Of a stretch of DNA of 64,000 bases, positions 46,445-54,603 are shown one piece after another. The stretch is from NCBI RefSeq assembly GCF_039523235.1, contig NZ_BAAAEX010000013.1. The stretch is one strand, 5' to 3'. The stretch is from Castellaniella ginsengisoli. GTDB taxonomy: Bacteria; Pseudomonadota; Gammaproteobacteria; Burkholderiales; Burkholderiaceae_B. Position 1 is the first letter of the stretch. Every line of letters begins with the position of its first letter. The position numbers and the translations under genes are program-made. A model generated the notes under the pieces. It worked only from the letters and a program-made list of their open reading frames with translations, had not been told where the DNA came from and did no database searches.

Positions 46445-49400
46445 TCACGCACCTTCTACATCCCACATGCGCTTCATGAACTCTTCTTCGATGAGGCGGA
46501 CCTTCCAGGTGTCGTCGGCAAGCGCGAGATTAGGCAGATTGTTGCTGCCGTTGACGTAGATGGTGTCGAACTCGAAATCGCGGGTGCTGATGCGGTTCTT
46601 CTGGAACCATTCATCCAACATCAGGTTGTCCTGCTCGATGTCGTCGGTGAGCTTGCGCCAGACGATCAGGACCTTTTCCCGCTGGCCATTGTTGGGATTG
46701 GCCGGGTCCTTGGGCACCCAGCCTTCGACCTTACGGAACCACCACGGGCCGCCCTCAATCTGGCGGATGCGACCATCCACCACCAGCTTGGTGTGTTGAT
46801 CTTCGGGCAATTCCGGGTCCGTGATGCGTTTGAAGGTCGCTTGGAAGGTTTGCGGCACGGATGTGTGCAGCACGCGCAGGCCGATCAGATAGTTGAAAGT
46901 CTCGATCAGGTCGACCGCACGGTTGGCGTACTCGTCCGTCCCCGACTTTTTGACATCCAGAGTGTAGGCGGTCGGATTGGAAAAGGCATCAATATTGAGC
47001 AACGACTGACTACCCCGTGTCTCCACATCCAACAGGTAGCGGAGCATGTAGTCTTCCTTGAGCGACGGATTGGCAGCTACCGCCTTTTTGCGCTGGGGGT
47101 TGTGGCCGAGGCGCAGGTTGTTGAGCGTGTCCTCGTAGGATTCCAGGCGGATGTATTTGAAGCAGTTAGAAATTCCATCAGTCCTAGATGTCGGTTTTCC
47201 ATCACTCCAAGAATTGGAATAAATGGCCTTTTGAACACGCGGCTTGGTGGCTGTATCAAAGTAGTCACCCATTTCCACTAAGACGTATTTTCTTTTCCCA
47301 TTATCGCTTCTATTCAGATTTAGTACTGCGTGACCCGTTGTTCCTGACCCAGCAAAGTAGTCAAGGATGGTAGCCCTGTGATCACCAAATGTTTGTGCCC
47401 ACAGCGCAGTTTCGACTGTATAGATCGATTTTGGATAGTCGAATGCTCCTCGGAGACCCAAGTCTCCAAGAACATTTGACCCATGGATGCCAGCATTGAA
47501 TTTGCTGTCTGTCCAATTGCTGAAGAGCGTTTCCCTTTTCCCATCGTGATCTATCGTTTGATAAACCGTCCCACGGTCAGAAACGATAAGTTCGCCATCT
47601 TGGGCTCTTTTCTTTCCAGTCAAATGGCTAGAACGCCAAACACGCTCTTCACCTTTTGAGTTGATCGGGTAAATTCTCTGGTACCCTTCGGCCGTATTCT
47701 CAGTAGGATATGCTTCCCCGAGAGGAACTGGCGGTTCAGCATCTACAATCCGATTAGTTCTTGGGTCCAGTAACAGGGCATAGAAACTCTTCCACCTGCC
47801 TGAGCGATAGTTGTTTTCTGCCGTTCCGCTCCGCATGAAGCTTCGCTCTTCCTGATAGTCATCTTTGGGTTGACCTAAATAGGATGGGGCATTCGCCGGG
47901 CTGCAAAGAATCAAATATTCGTGAGTCCTCGACAAGCGGCCGCCTGCTCCTTGAGGATGGTGATTGACTACAACCACAGAACGTTCGAGTGTGGGGAATA
48001 AGCCGTCCAATAAAGCCGCCAGATTGACGAACTCGTAATCATCGATAGCTAATCCGAAAGAATAAGTATTTTGCCAAAATGCGGGTGTAATCCTCGCTAC
48101 ATTGGCAATTAAAGACAGCCAAGACGAATGCTTGTACTGATTCTTATAAATAATTTCGGAGTGAACAGTGTTGTAAGGTGGATCGATGTATGTTGCGCGA
48201 ACCTGCTTTCGGTATCTTTCCTCTATCAGTTTCAACGCCTGGAAATTTTCCGAATGAATCAGCAGGCCATCGCACTGCTCATCGAAGTTCTCAATCGATG
48301 CCACCAGCCGTGCTTTGAAGCTGTCATCGAAGAAGCGGGTATCCAGCACCAGCCTGTTGTTGGCCTTGAGGAACTCGACCGTCAAAGGCCGCGAGAACCC
48401 CGGGCTATGCAAGTCGGCCTGGATTTCGTCGATGGCGAACAGCTTGATCCACTCTTCACACTGCGCCTCGTTTGCTGCTACTTCCGAGTAGAGCTCCTCG
48501 GGAACCCAGTCGAGGGTGACGCAATAGTTGGTTTCAATAATGAACTTCTTCTTGAGCCAGAGCTTTTTCTGGAAATCCTCAAGCTGAGACAGAAAGTCGA
48601 TCAGTTTGCCCGCGATCTTGCGGAGCACCTTGAGCTTGGCCAGATAGCTTTCGACCGCAGGGGCTTCTGCGTTTTCAATGTCATCGAGGCGCATGACCTC
48701 GTTCTTGATGTAGAAGTCCAGCTCCCGGCGTAGAAAGCCGCCCAGGTCCTTATGGATGAAATAGTCCATGGTGTTGCGGGCCGTGTACTGGTTCACGTAC
48801 TTGGCCAGCACTGGGCGCTTCTTGTCGCTGTCGGTCGGAGCGGGGACCTTGAACAGACGCAGATATTCCGCGACCTGTTTTTCGTGTTCGCCACCGGCGG
48901 CAGCCATGGTCTGGAGACGCTCCAAAATGGTCTCCACCGCCTCGGCGTTGCGCTTATCCCGCCAGGTGCCTTCCTGGCCGGTTTTTTCCGGGTCGGGCCG
49001 GTATTCAAAATTGACGACCAGCTCGCCGGTTTCGGTCAGGGCGACGGGATTTTCGGCATGCAGGATGAAGAAGCGTTTATTGGCTTCGGAGGCCTTGACG
49101 TTGCTGTGCTCGCCCTCGGTGGCCTCAGTGATGCGGAAATGGACCTTGAGCGGCGATTCTTCCTCGGCCAGGCCTAAGCTACCGGCAGCATCCCGCACAT
49201 CTTTGGCCTGCCGCAAATCGAAGGTGAAGTTGGAAAAATACTCGGCGCTCTTGATGTAATACTGGTCGGCGTTGGCCCAGTGCAGTTTCACTTCCTCGCC
49301 GTTGTAAGGCACGGCAAAAGGCGCAGCCTTGCCGGATGTTTCCCGGGTGTAATAGCGGCGGGAGATAAAGTCGCCGTCGTCGTAGTAGCGCTCAAAGAAG

Positions 49401-49756
49401 CGATACAAGTGGTCATAAACATCGGCCTCGGCGCTGGCGGTATCCTTGATCGCATCCAGCGCGGCCTTGGCCTTTTTGACCGGCTCGGTCTCCTCCGGAT
49501 TGGGAGCGCCGAAATCCTTGGCGGTCTGAATGGCCTTCTCATAGGCAGCCTGCAGCTCGGCCTTTCGGGCCTCGTCAATATCACCGAAGGCATCCGCCAC
49601 GATTTTCAGCAGGTCGGTGCCGATGAAGTCCTGAACTTCCTGCGCCTTGGCGTGCATGATTCGGTAAAAGCCGAAATCGAGGTCCGGCTGGTCAAGCTGG
49701 AACAGCTCGGAAAGCTTCTTCAATAGGCGGCTGCGAAGTTGTTCGGCAGATGGCAT
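46445..49756 (-). CDS. Type III-like adenine DNA methyltransferase (Mod), very large
   Basis: An 1103-residue protein, against ~600-700 for ordinary type III Mod. The catalytic part has motif IV ATYIDPPYNTVHSE (DPPYN 525-529) before the SAM-binding ILDYFAGSGTTGHAVL (FAGSGT 801-806), the beta-class order of type III enzymes that make N6-methyladenine. About 520 residues precede motif IV and contain charged helical segments of unknown role. DNA from about 47160 to 48200, covering the region between and just around the two motifs (target recognition), is markedly AT-rich while both sides are GC-rich. The ATG at 49756 follows AGGAGATAACC. Confidence 0.9.
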   Translation of the reverse strand: MPSAEQLRSRLLKKLSELFQLDQPDLDFGFYRIMHAKAQEVQDFIGTDLLKIVADAFGDIDEARKAELQAAYEKAIQTAKDFGAPNPEETEPVKKAKAALDAIKDTASAEADVYDHLYRFFERYYDDGDFISRRYYTRETSGKAAPFAVPYNGEEVKLHWANADQYYIKSAEYFSNFTFDLRQAKDVRDAAGSLGLAEEESPLKVHFRITEATEGEHSNVKASEANKRFFILHAENPVALTETGELVVNFEYRPDPEKTGQEGTWRDKRNAEAVETILERLQTMAAAGGEHEKQVAEYLRLFKVPAPTDSDKKRPVLAKYVNQYTARNTMDYFIHKDLGGFLRRELDFYIKNEVMRLDDIENAEAPAVESYLAKLKVLRKIAGKLIDFLSQLEDFQKKLWLKKKFIIETNYCVTLDWVPEELYSEVAANEAQCEEWIKLFAIDEIQADLHSPGFSRPLTVEFLKANNRLVLDTRFFDDSFKARLVASIENFDEQCDGLLIHSENFQALKLIEERYRKQVRATYIDPPYNTVHSEIIYKNQYKHSSWLSLIANVARITPAFWQNTYSFGLAIDDYEFVNLAALLDGLFPTLERSVVVVNHHPQGAGGRLSRTHEYLILCSPANAPSYLGQPKDDYQEERSFMRSGTAENNYRSGRWKSFYALLLDPRTNRIVDAEPPVPLGEAYPTENTAEGYQRIYPINSKGEERVWRSSHLTGKKRAQDGELIVSDRGTVYQTIDHDGKRETLFSNWTDSKFNAGIHGSNVLGDLGLRGAFDYPKSIYTVETALWAQTFGDHRATILDYFAGSGTTGHAVLNLNRSDNGKRKYVLVEMGDYFDTATKPRVQKAIYSNSWSDGKPTSRTDGISNCFKYIRLESYEDTLNNLRLGHNPQRKKAVAANPSLKEDYMLRYLLDVETRGSQSLLNIDAFSNPTAYTLDVKKSGTDEYANRAVDLIETFNYLIGLRVLHTSVPQTFQATFKRITDPELPEDQHTKLVVDGRIRQIEGGPWWFRKVEGWVPKDPANPNNGQREKVLIVWRKLTDDIEQDNLMLDEWFQKNRISTRDFEFDTIYVNGSNNLPNLALADDTWKVRLIEEEFMKRMWDVEGA

Positions 49757-49773
49757 GGTTATCTCCTGATTCC

Positions 49774-52668
49774 TTAAATCACACTCCACCGGATGGTGAA
49801 CACCGGCGTGACAGTTGTTTTCTGTTGCATACGTTTTTCGAGCGACTCCACGAGGCGGTCGCGCTTTTCAGCAATCTCGTCCTCGATGTCGAAGATCCGC
49901 TCGCGTAAGGTGCGTTTCTTACGCTCGAGCTTGGCGATTTCTTCCTGCAGGCTGTGCTGCTCCTCGATGGTGGGAGCCTGGCGGCTGCGCCGTTGCAGGT
50001 CGCGGATCTGGCGTTTGGTATCGTCCAATTCTTTTTGGGCCGCCATTTCCATGTCCTCGGCCCATTTGTCGAGTTGGTCGCGGGCTTCGGAGAAGTGGCG
50101 GTTGTTCTCCTCCAGGTTTTTGGCCAGGGTTGCCTTGGCATGGCGCTCCTGATCCCGCATGAGGCGTTCTTTGGCGGAATCCGGGATAGCTTGGACAGCG
50201 CGGGCCTGACCGCTGCAATTGAACAGCCTTTCGCAGGTTTCCTGGTCGATGTTGTTGCCCGCATCGTCCATTCCCGAGAAAAGCAGATACTCTTCGGAAT
50301 CAAACGACTCGATATGCATATGCTGGAGGCTCAGCCAGCCGGATTTCTCCTTGAGCCGTTCCACAACTGCGATGCGGGTAGAGTGCCCGGAAATATCAAA
50401 AACGACTTCGGCGGGCGGACAAGGCCGCTTTGAAGCCTCATGGATTACGTGTTCCCCAAGGGGGTGGCTCAGGCGATACAGGAACTCGCCGGACACGTTC
50501 TCCTGGGTTTTGGAAATCAGGTGATAACGACCGTGTGAAATATGCGCGACCGGGCTGTTTTGAAGAATGAAGGAAAAGTTCTGGTCGTCAAACTCGGCAT
50601 GATTTTGCAATGTGTGCCGGGTGACGGCCCAGAACAAGCGGCTAATACGGTCGAGCCGCTCCTGAGTTCCAGCCAGATTCACTTTCAGGCGGTCGTGTAC
50701 GTCCTCGTCGAAATGCTCCAACAGCATTTTCCGCGTGTCGCGCATCTTGGTCTGGATCTGTTCGTCCAGTTCCTTCTGCAGCTTCTCGAAGGCGGACTGA
50801 ATTTCTTCTTCGCTCCGACACCCTTGGTAGATTTCCAGGATGCGGCGTTCAAAATCCACACCGGCTTCGATGGAACCCAGAACATCGTCGCTGGCACCGA
50901 AAACGCCTGTGAACAGGTTGAATTTCAGTTCGAGCAATTCTTGGACACGCCGGTCGGCCTCGTTGCGCTCGTTGAGGAAGTTGATGACCACCACGTCGTG
51001 TTTTTGGCCGTAACGGTGGCAACGGCCTATCCGCTGTTCGATGCGCTGAGGATTCCAGGGCAGATCAAAGTTGACGATAGCCGAGCAGAACTGAAGATTC
51101 AGACCCTCGGCACCGGCCTCTGTCGCGATCAAGACACTTGCCTGGTCACGGAAACGATCAATGATTGCCGCTCTGAGGTCCACTTGACGAGAGCCGGTAG
51201 CGCGACCTGATTCCTTGTTGGCGGCAAGCCACTCTCTATAAATCTGACCGGAGGCATCATCCTTGTTGGTGCCATTGAATGTCAGCACCTGACCGGCGTA
51301 GCCATTCCCTTCAAGGAAGTCTTTGAGCCAGTTCTGAGTTCGCCGTGATTCGGTAAAGACGACCACTTTTTTGGCTGCGCCCATGTCTTCCATGACGCTG
51401 AAGCCAATGTCCAGGGCCTTCAGGAGTGCTCTGGTTTTTGTGTCGATGCCAAGACTTCTGGCCCAGCGAATGTAGTCAGTCAGCTCCTCAATTTCAGCAT
51501 TGAGCTTTTCCAGATCAATCTTTTTAGCCTGCGGTTCCGGTTCTATCTCAGGCGTTGGGGATTCGTCATCGATGAGACCATCTTCTTCGTCCTCGAGGAT
51601 TTCATCGAGCAGATCGTCATCAATGTCCTCACCAGAAATCAGCAGATCCAAGGCGCTTGCGTTCTGCCTGGCTTCGTCCCTCAATTTCAGCAGACGGTCA
51701 CGCATGATCTCAAGTGTTCCGGCAACGGCGTGGGGCGAGGATGCCAGAACTTTTCGGACAAGAAGTATGAGCAGGTGTTTCTGCCCTGATGGGAGCGCAT
51801 AGGTTTCGTCACGCATGAGATAGCTGGAAACCGCCTCATACAGTTTGTGCTCTTGCTCCGTGGGCTTGAACGGTCGGGTAATGAGTTTGCGCTCGGTGTA
51901 GCGCACGAACTCGATAACCTGGCTACGGAGCGAACGCCAGCAGAATGCGCCCAGGCGTTCCTGCAGGCCTGAAATATCACCGCCATAGTTGATGTACTGC
52001 GTTCTGAAAGATGCCAAGTCACCAAACAGCCGGCCATCGATCAGGGTCGAAAGGCCATAGAGTTCGAGCAGGGAGTTTTGCAGCGGCGTCGCCGTCAGAA
52101 GCAGCTTTTTGCGATCTTCTGTTGCCCAACGGATACGCTGGCCCAGTCGGTTGCTTTCCCGGTAGGCGTTACGGAGCTTGTGGGCTTCATCAATAACCAC
52201 AAGATCCCAGGCAATCTCTTTGAGTTCTTCCGCCCGGCTGGCGGCAAAGTGCATGGAGCAAATGATGATTTGCTTGTCCCTAAACGGGTTCGGAACACCA
52301 TGCTTTTGCTGATCTTTATAGGTTTTTGCATCCAGAACGATGGATGGCAGGTTGAACTTTTCGGAGAGTTCCAGCGCCCACTGCTTCCGGAGCGAGGCAG
52401 GACTGATGACCAGAATGTTTCGCCTGCGTTCTGCCCAGTATTGACATAGTACAAGACCTGCCTCGATGGTCTTGCCAAGGCCGACCTCGTCTGCGAGCAG
52501 CACACCTTTTGAAAGGGGTGAGCGTAATGCAAAAAGAGCTGCTTCAATCTGGTGAGGATTCAGGTCTACACATGCATCAAATAGCGCACGGCCAAGGCGG
52601 TCGACACCGGTGCCACCGATCCGGCTCAATTCATGCGCGTAGTAGCTTGCATGGTAGTCGGTAATCAC
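49774..52668 (-). CDS. SNF2/RapA-like DNA translocase of the defence operon
   Basis: A 964-residue SF2 helicase. It has LNPHQIEAALFAL (Q motif), Walker A LLADEVGLGKTIEAGLVL (~58-74), DEAH at 160-163 (VVIDEAHKLRN), TATPLQN, then an acidic spacer (DIDDDLLDEILEDEEDGLIDDE) and the helicase-C domain with VVVFTESRRTQ, LIATEAGAEGLNLQFC and QRIGRCHRYGQ. The C-terminus is a long coiled coil (~860-950). Similar helicases accompany DISARM (DrmD) and other modification-based systems. The start overlaps the HTH gene by 4 bp; mod follows after 17 bp. Confidence 0.9.
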   Translation of the reverse strand: MITDYHASYYAHELSRIGGTGVDRLGRALFDACVDLNPHQIEAALFALRSPLSKGVLLADEVGLGKTIEAGLVLCQYWAERRRNILVISPASLRKQWALELSEKFNLPSIVLDAKTYKDQQKHGVPNPFRDKQIIICSMHFAASRAEELKEIAWDLVVIDEAHKLRNAYRESNRLGQRIRWATEDRKKLLLTATPLQNSLLELYGLSTLIDGRLFGDLASFRTQYINYGGDISGLQERLGAFCWRSLRSQVIEFVRYTERKLITRPFKPTEQEHKLYEAVSSYLMRDETYALPSGQKHLLILLVRKVLASSPHAVAGTLEIMRDRLLKLRDEARQNASALDLLISGEDIDDDLLDEILEDEEDGLIDDESPTPEIEPEPQAKKIDLEKLNAEIEELTDYIRWARSLGIDTKTRALLKALDIGFSVMEDMGAAKKVVVFTESRRTQNWLKDFLEGNGYAGQVLTFNGTNKDDASGQIYREWLAANKESGRATGSRQVDLRAAIIDRFRDQASVLIATEAGAEGLNLQFCSAIVNFDLPWNPQRIEQRIGRCHRYGQKHDVVVINFLNERNEADRRVQELLELKFNLFTGVFGASDDVLGSIEAGVDFERRILEIYQGCRSEEEIQSAFEKLQKELDEQIQTKMRDTRKMLLEHFDEDVHDRLKVNLAGTQERLDRISRLFWAVTRHTLQNHAEFDDQNFSFILQNSPVAHISHGRYHLISKTQENVSGEFLYRLSHPLGEHVIHEASKRPCPPAEVVFDISGHSTRIAVVERLKEKSGWLSLQHMHIESFDSEEYLLFSGMDDAGNNIDQETCERLFNCSGQARAVQAIPDSAKERLMRDQERHAKATLAKNLEENNRHFSEARDQLDKWAEDMEMAAQKELDDTKRQIRDLQRRSRQAPTIEEQHSLQEEIAKLERKKRTLRERIFDIEDEIAEKRDRLVESLEKRMQQKTTVTPVFTIRWSVI

Positions 52669-52865
52669 TGCTCAGTATCTCTGTTGATATGGTTCGCAGC
52701 ACATCCCGTGCGTACCCAGCCGTCCACCTCATCTTGCTTGAACATCCAACGCCGACCGACTCGATGGCCTGGCATGTTGCGTTGCTCGATCCATTTGTAG
52801 ACCGTTTCGTTGCTGACATTCAGGTATTTGCAGATGTCATCGACGGTCAACCATCTTTCGTCCAT
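52665..52865 (-). CDS. Excisionase/MerR-like HTH regulator, first gene of the defence operon
   Basis: A 66-residue winged-helix protein: MDERWLTVDDICKYLNVSNETVYKWIEQRNMPGHRVGRRWMFKQDEVDGWV, the helix-turn-helix 17 (excisionase-family) pattern. As the leader gene overlapping the helicase by 4 bp, it is likely an autoregulator of the operon. Directly repeated heptamers spaced by one helical turn lie 35-51 bp upstream of its ATG (52900-52916). Confidence 0.85.
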   Translation of the reverse strand: MDERWLTVDDICKYLNVSNETVYKWIEQRNMPGHRVGRRWMFKQDEVDGWVRTGCAANHINRDTEQ

Positions 52866-53040
52866 TGATTGTGTTCCTGGATCGTTGCGAGTGTTTTTTT
52901 AAGCAGATCTAAGCAGGGCTTGACAGGCTTTCTGGCTTGATCGTTTCGATAAGTTACATTATTGGCCTGCCAAAGGCAACGGCCTTGAGTCGAATAGAGT
53001 CGATTTTAATTGATCTAAAGGTCAGACCGTCCTTCGCCCG
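52866..53040. promoter_or_regulatory. Divergent control region of the defence operon and radC, with phased direct repeats
   Basis: Two pairs of 7-bp direct repeats, each with a period of exactly 10 bp: TAAGCAG at 52900-52906 and 52910-52916, and GAGTCGA at 52987-52993 and 52997-53003. Repeats on one DNA face are typical for binding of excisionase/MerR-like dimers or arrays. A TTGGCA hexamer on the minus strand (about 52972-52967) may be part of the operon promoter, but no good -10 is certain. Confidence 0.55.
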
Positions 53041-53397
53041 GTAGCGGCGCTCAGCCGCGCGGCCGGTATCCGCAGTCCATCTCCATGGCGCGGGCAGCCA
53101 TTGCCCTGATTTCGCCGCCTAAAACGCCGACTGTATCACTGCGTTCCTTCCTGCAAGGGGTGCGCTTCGCCGGGTACTCACCCGGTCCCTTCGTTTCTCT
53201 TTGTTCTCCTTCGGGCTGCGGCTTGCGTGCCCGCCCCTTTCCGGTCGTCCCTGCGTGATTCAGCGCGGCAAGGCGACGAACTCACGGCAACGGTGGCACT
53301 CCGGGCCAGACGTAGTGCTGCGGACACCGCAAAACCTACGAAAGGCTCGGAATCTTCGGCCCCGGTAGCCGGTTAACCCCGAAAGGAGAAAGCACCC
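53041..53397 (+). ncRNA. Structured leader upstream of radC (copy A), candidate radC RNA motif
   Basis: No coding sequence is credible. It contains hairpins GCGGC/GCCGC (53044-53058) and CCGGGT-ACTC-ACCCGG (53170-53185), and a long-range pairing AAGGGG (53155-53160) with CCCCTT (53234-53239). Blocks GGTACTCACCCGGTCCCT (53173-53190), GGGCTGCGGCTTGCGTGCC (53213-53231) and GAATCTTCGG (53350-53359) recur in the same order and nearly the same spacing upstream of the DUF3560 gene. A conserved RNA called the radC motif is known from proteobacterial 5' leaders of DNA-related genes, radC among them; this may be one. Confidence 0.6.
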
Positions 53398-53928
53398 ATG
53401 AACACGAACAGCACCGCCGCGCTGAGCTATGACAACATGAACGACGCACACGCCCTGTATGTGCGCAGCCCCAGCGGCCGTTATAAGCCCGCCACCGATA
53501 GCCAGATTCTGGCAGCAGGCCGCGAAGCCGCCGTCAGCCTGATTTCCATGGAAAACGCAATGGGCAATCCCCAGCGGGTAAGGTCATTTTTTCAGTCCAA
53601 GCTGGCCGGATTGGGGCACGAATGCGCCGCGTTTCTGTATCTGGATACGCAGTTGCGGCCCATCCGCTATATCGAGCAGAGCATGGGGACGCTGAGCCAC
53701 GCCAGCATCTACCCGCGCGAGATCGTGAAGACGTCGCTGCGGCTTAATGCGGGGGCACTTTTCATGGCACATAACCACCCGTCGGGCCTGGCCGAACCCA
53801 GCCCGGCGGATCTGGCCATGACCCGGCAGCTGAAGCAGGCACTGGCTTTGATTGATGTGCGGATTTTGGATCATGTCATCGTCAGCGCCACAGAGACCGT
53901 TTCACTGGCTGAACGCGGGCAGTTGTAA
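53398..53928 (+). CDS. radC: RadC-family JAB-domain protein
   Basis: A 176-residue MPN/JAB metalloprotein of the DUF2466 type common on plasmids and ICEs. It has QSKLAGLGHECAAFLYLDTQLRPIRY, ASIYPREIVKTSLRLNAGALFMAHNHPSGLAEPSPADLAMTRQLKQALALIDVRILDHVIV, with the zinc motif HNHPSG...S..D. The N-terminal helix-hairpin-helix of chromosomal RadC is absent. Good ribosome site GAAAGGAG at 53381-53388. It opens the plus-strand accessory block (radC, DUF3560, ssb), typical of early-transfer genes; its role (anti-restriction or repair) is not established. Confidence 0.92.
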   Translation: MNTNSTAALSYDNMNDAHALYVRSPSGRYKPATDSQILAAGREAAVSLISMENAMGNPQRVRSFFQSKLAGLGHECAAFLYLDTQLRPIRYIEQSMGTLSHASIYPREIVKTSLRLNAGALFMAHNHPSGLAEPSPADLAMTRQLKQALALIDVRILDHVIVSATETVSLAERGQL

Positions 53929-54217
53929 GGCTTTAGCAGACACCGCAGGGCAGGGCGGGGATCCGTCTTGCCCTGGCCACCAGGCTGGCCATCGGGCAGC
54001 ACAGCAGATGGCATGATCGGCTGATCATGTGGGCAGGATTTTGGCCGGCCCCTGCCGTGCGACAGAGGTCGCCCGCCAGGGGCCGGGGAAACCGCGCCAT
54101 CCCAAAACAGCAACGCCGACCGGGTCAGGGTGCCCCGGTCGGCGTTGTCATTTGGTGCCGGTGGCAAGGGTCACTGCCGGGATATCGCCATGACCCTATG
54201 GCCCATGGCCCAGTCAG
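53929..54217. terminator. Intergenic stretch with a perfect 14-bp hairpin behind radC
   Basis: No gene. CAACGCCGACCGGG (54111-54124) and CCCGGTCGGCGTTG (54134-54147) form a perfect 14-bp stem with a 9-nt loop, followed by TCATTTGG. The U-tract is poor, so it may be a weak terminator or a processing signal. A smaller stem CAGGGCA/TGCCCTG lies at about 53951-53986. Confidence 0.5.
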
Positions 54218-54603
54218 AGCCCCGAGGGTGCGGGGCTGAGGGCGCTTGCCGCGCGGCTGCCGTGCGGGGTCATCGCGTGGATCGAGCCGTCATTGCGTCT
54301 TCCGTGATTCCCGCCGCCTAAACCACCGACGTGTACCACTTTCGCTTCTCTCTGCAAGGGGTTTGCTGCGCCAGGTACTCACCCGGTCCCTGCGCCTGCG
54401 GCTACGGGCTGCGGCTTGCGTGCCTGCCCCTTTGCGTTCGGCGCTGCGTGGTCCAGATCGGCACGGCGACGGAACTCACGGAAGACGGCGGCAAGACCGG
54501 AAAACCAGCGTAGACCCCACACGGCGGATTTACGTTCCGGCTCAAGAATCTTCGGATCCGGTCAGCTGAAAAGCAGTTCAACCCTTGTTTTGGAGATCGA
54601 ACC
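54218..54603 (+). ncRNA. Structured leader upstream of the DUF3560 gene (copy B), homologous to copy A
   Basis: It begins with a perfect hairpin AGCCCCG-agggtg-CGGGGCT (54218-54237) and contains the same conserved blocks as copy A: GGTACTCACCCGGTCCCT (54374-54391), GGGCTGCGGCTTGCGTGCC (54406-54424), GAATCTTCGG (54546-54555). The pairing AAGGGG (54356-54361) / CCCCTT (54427-54432) is kept. Between copies many bases differ, while order and spacing are conserved (177 versus 172 bp from first to last block), as expected for an RNA under structural constraint. Confidence 0.6.

Noticed and set aside
35118..52865. DISARM or BREX system
   Set aside because: A SNF2 helicase and a methyltransferase are shared themes, but no DrmA/DrmB/DrmC, PglZ, BrxC or BrxA-like genes are present.
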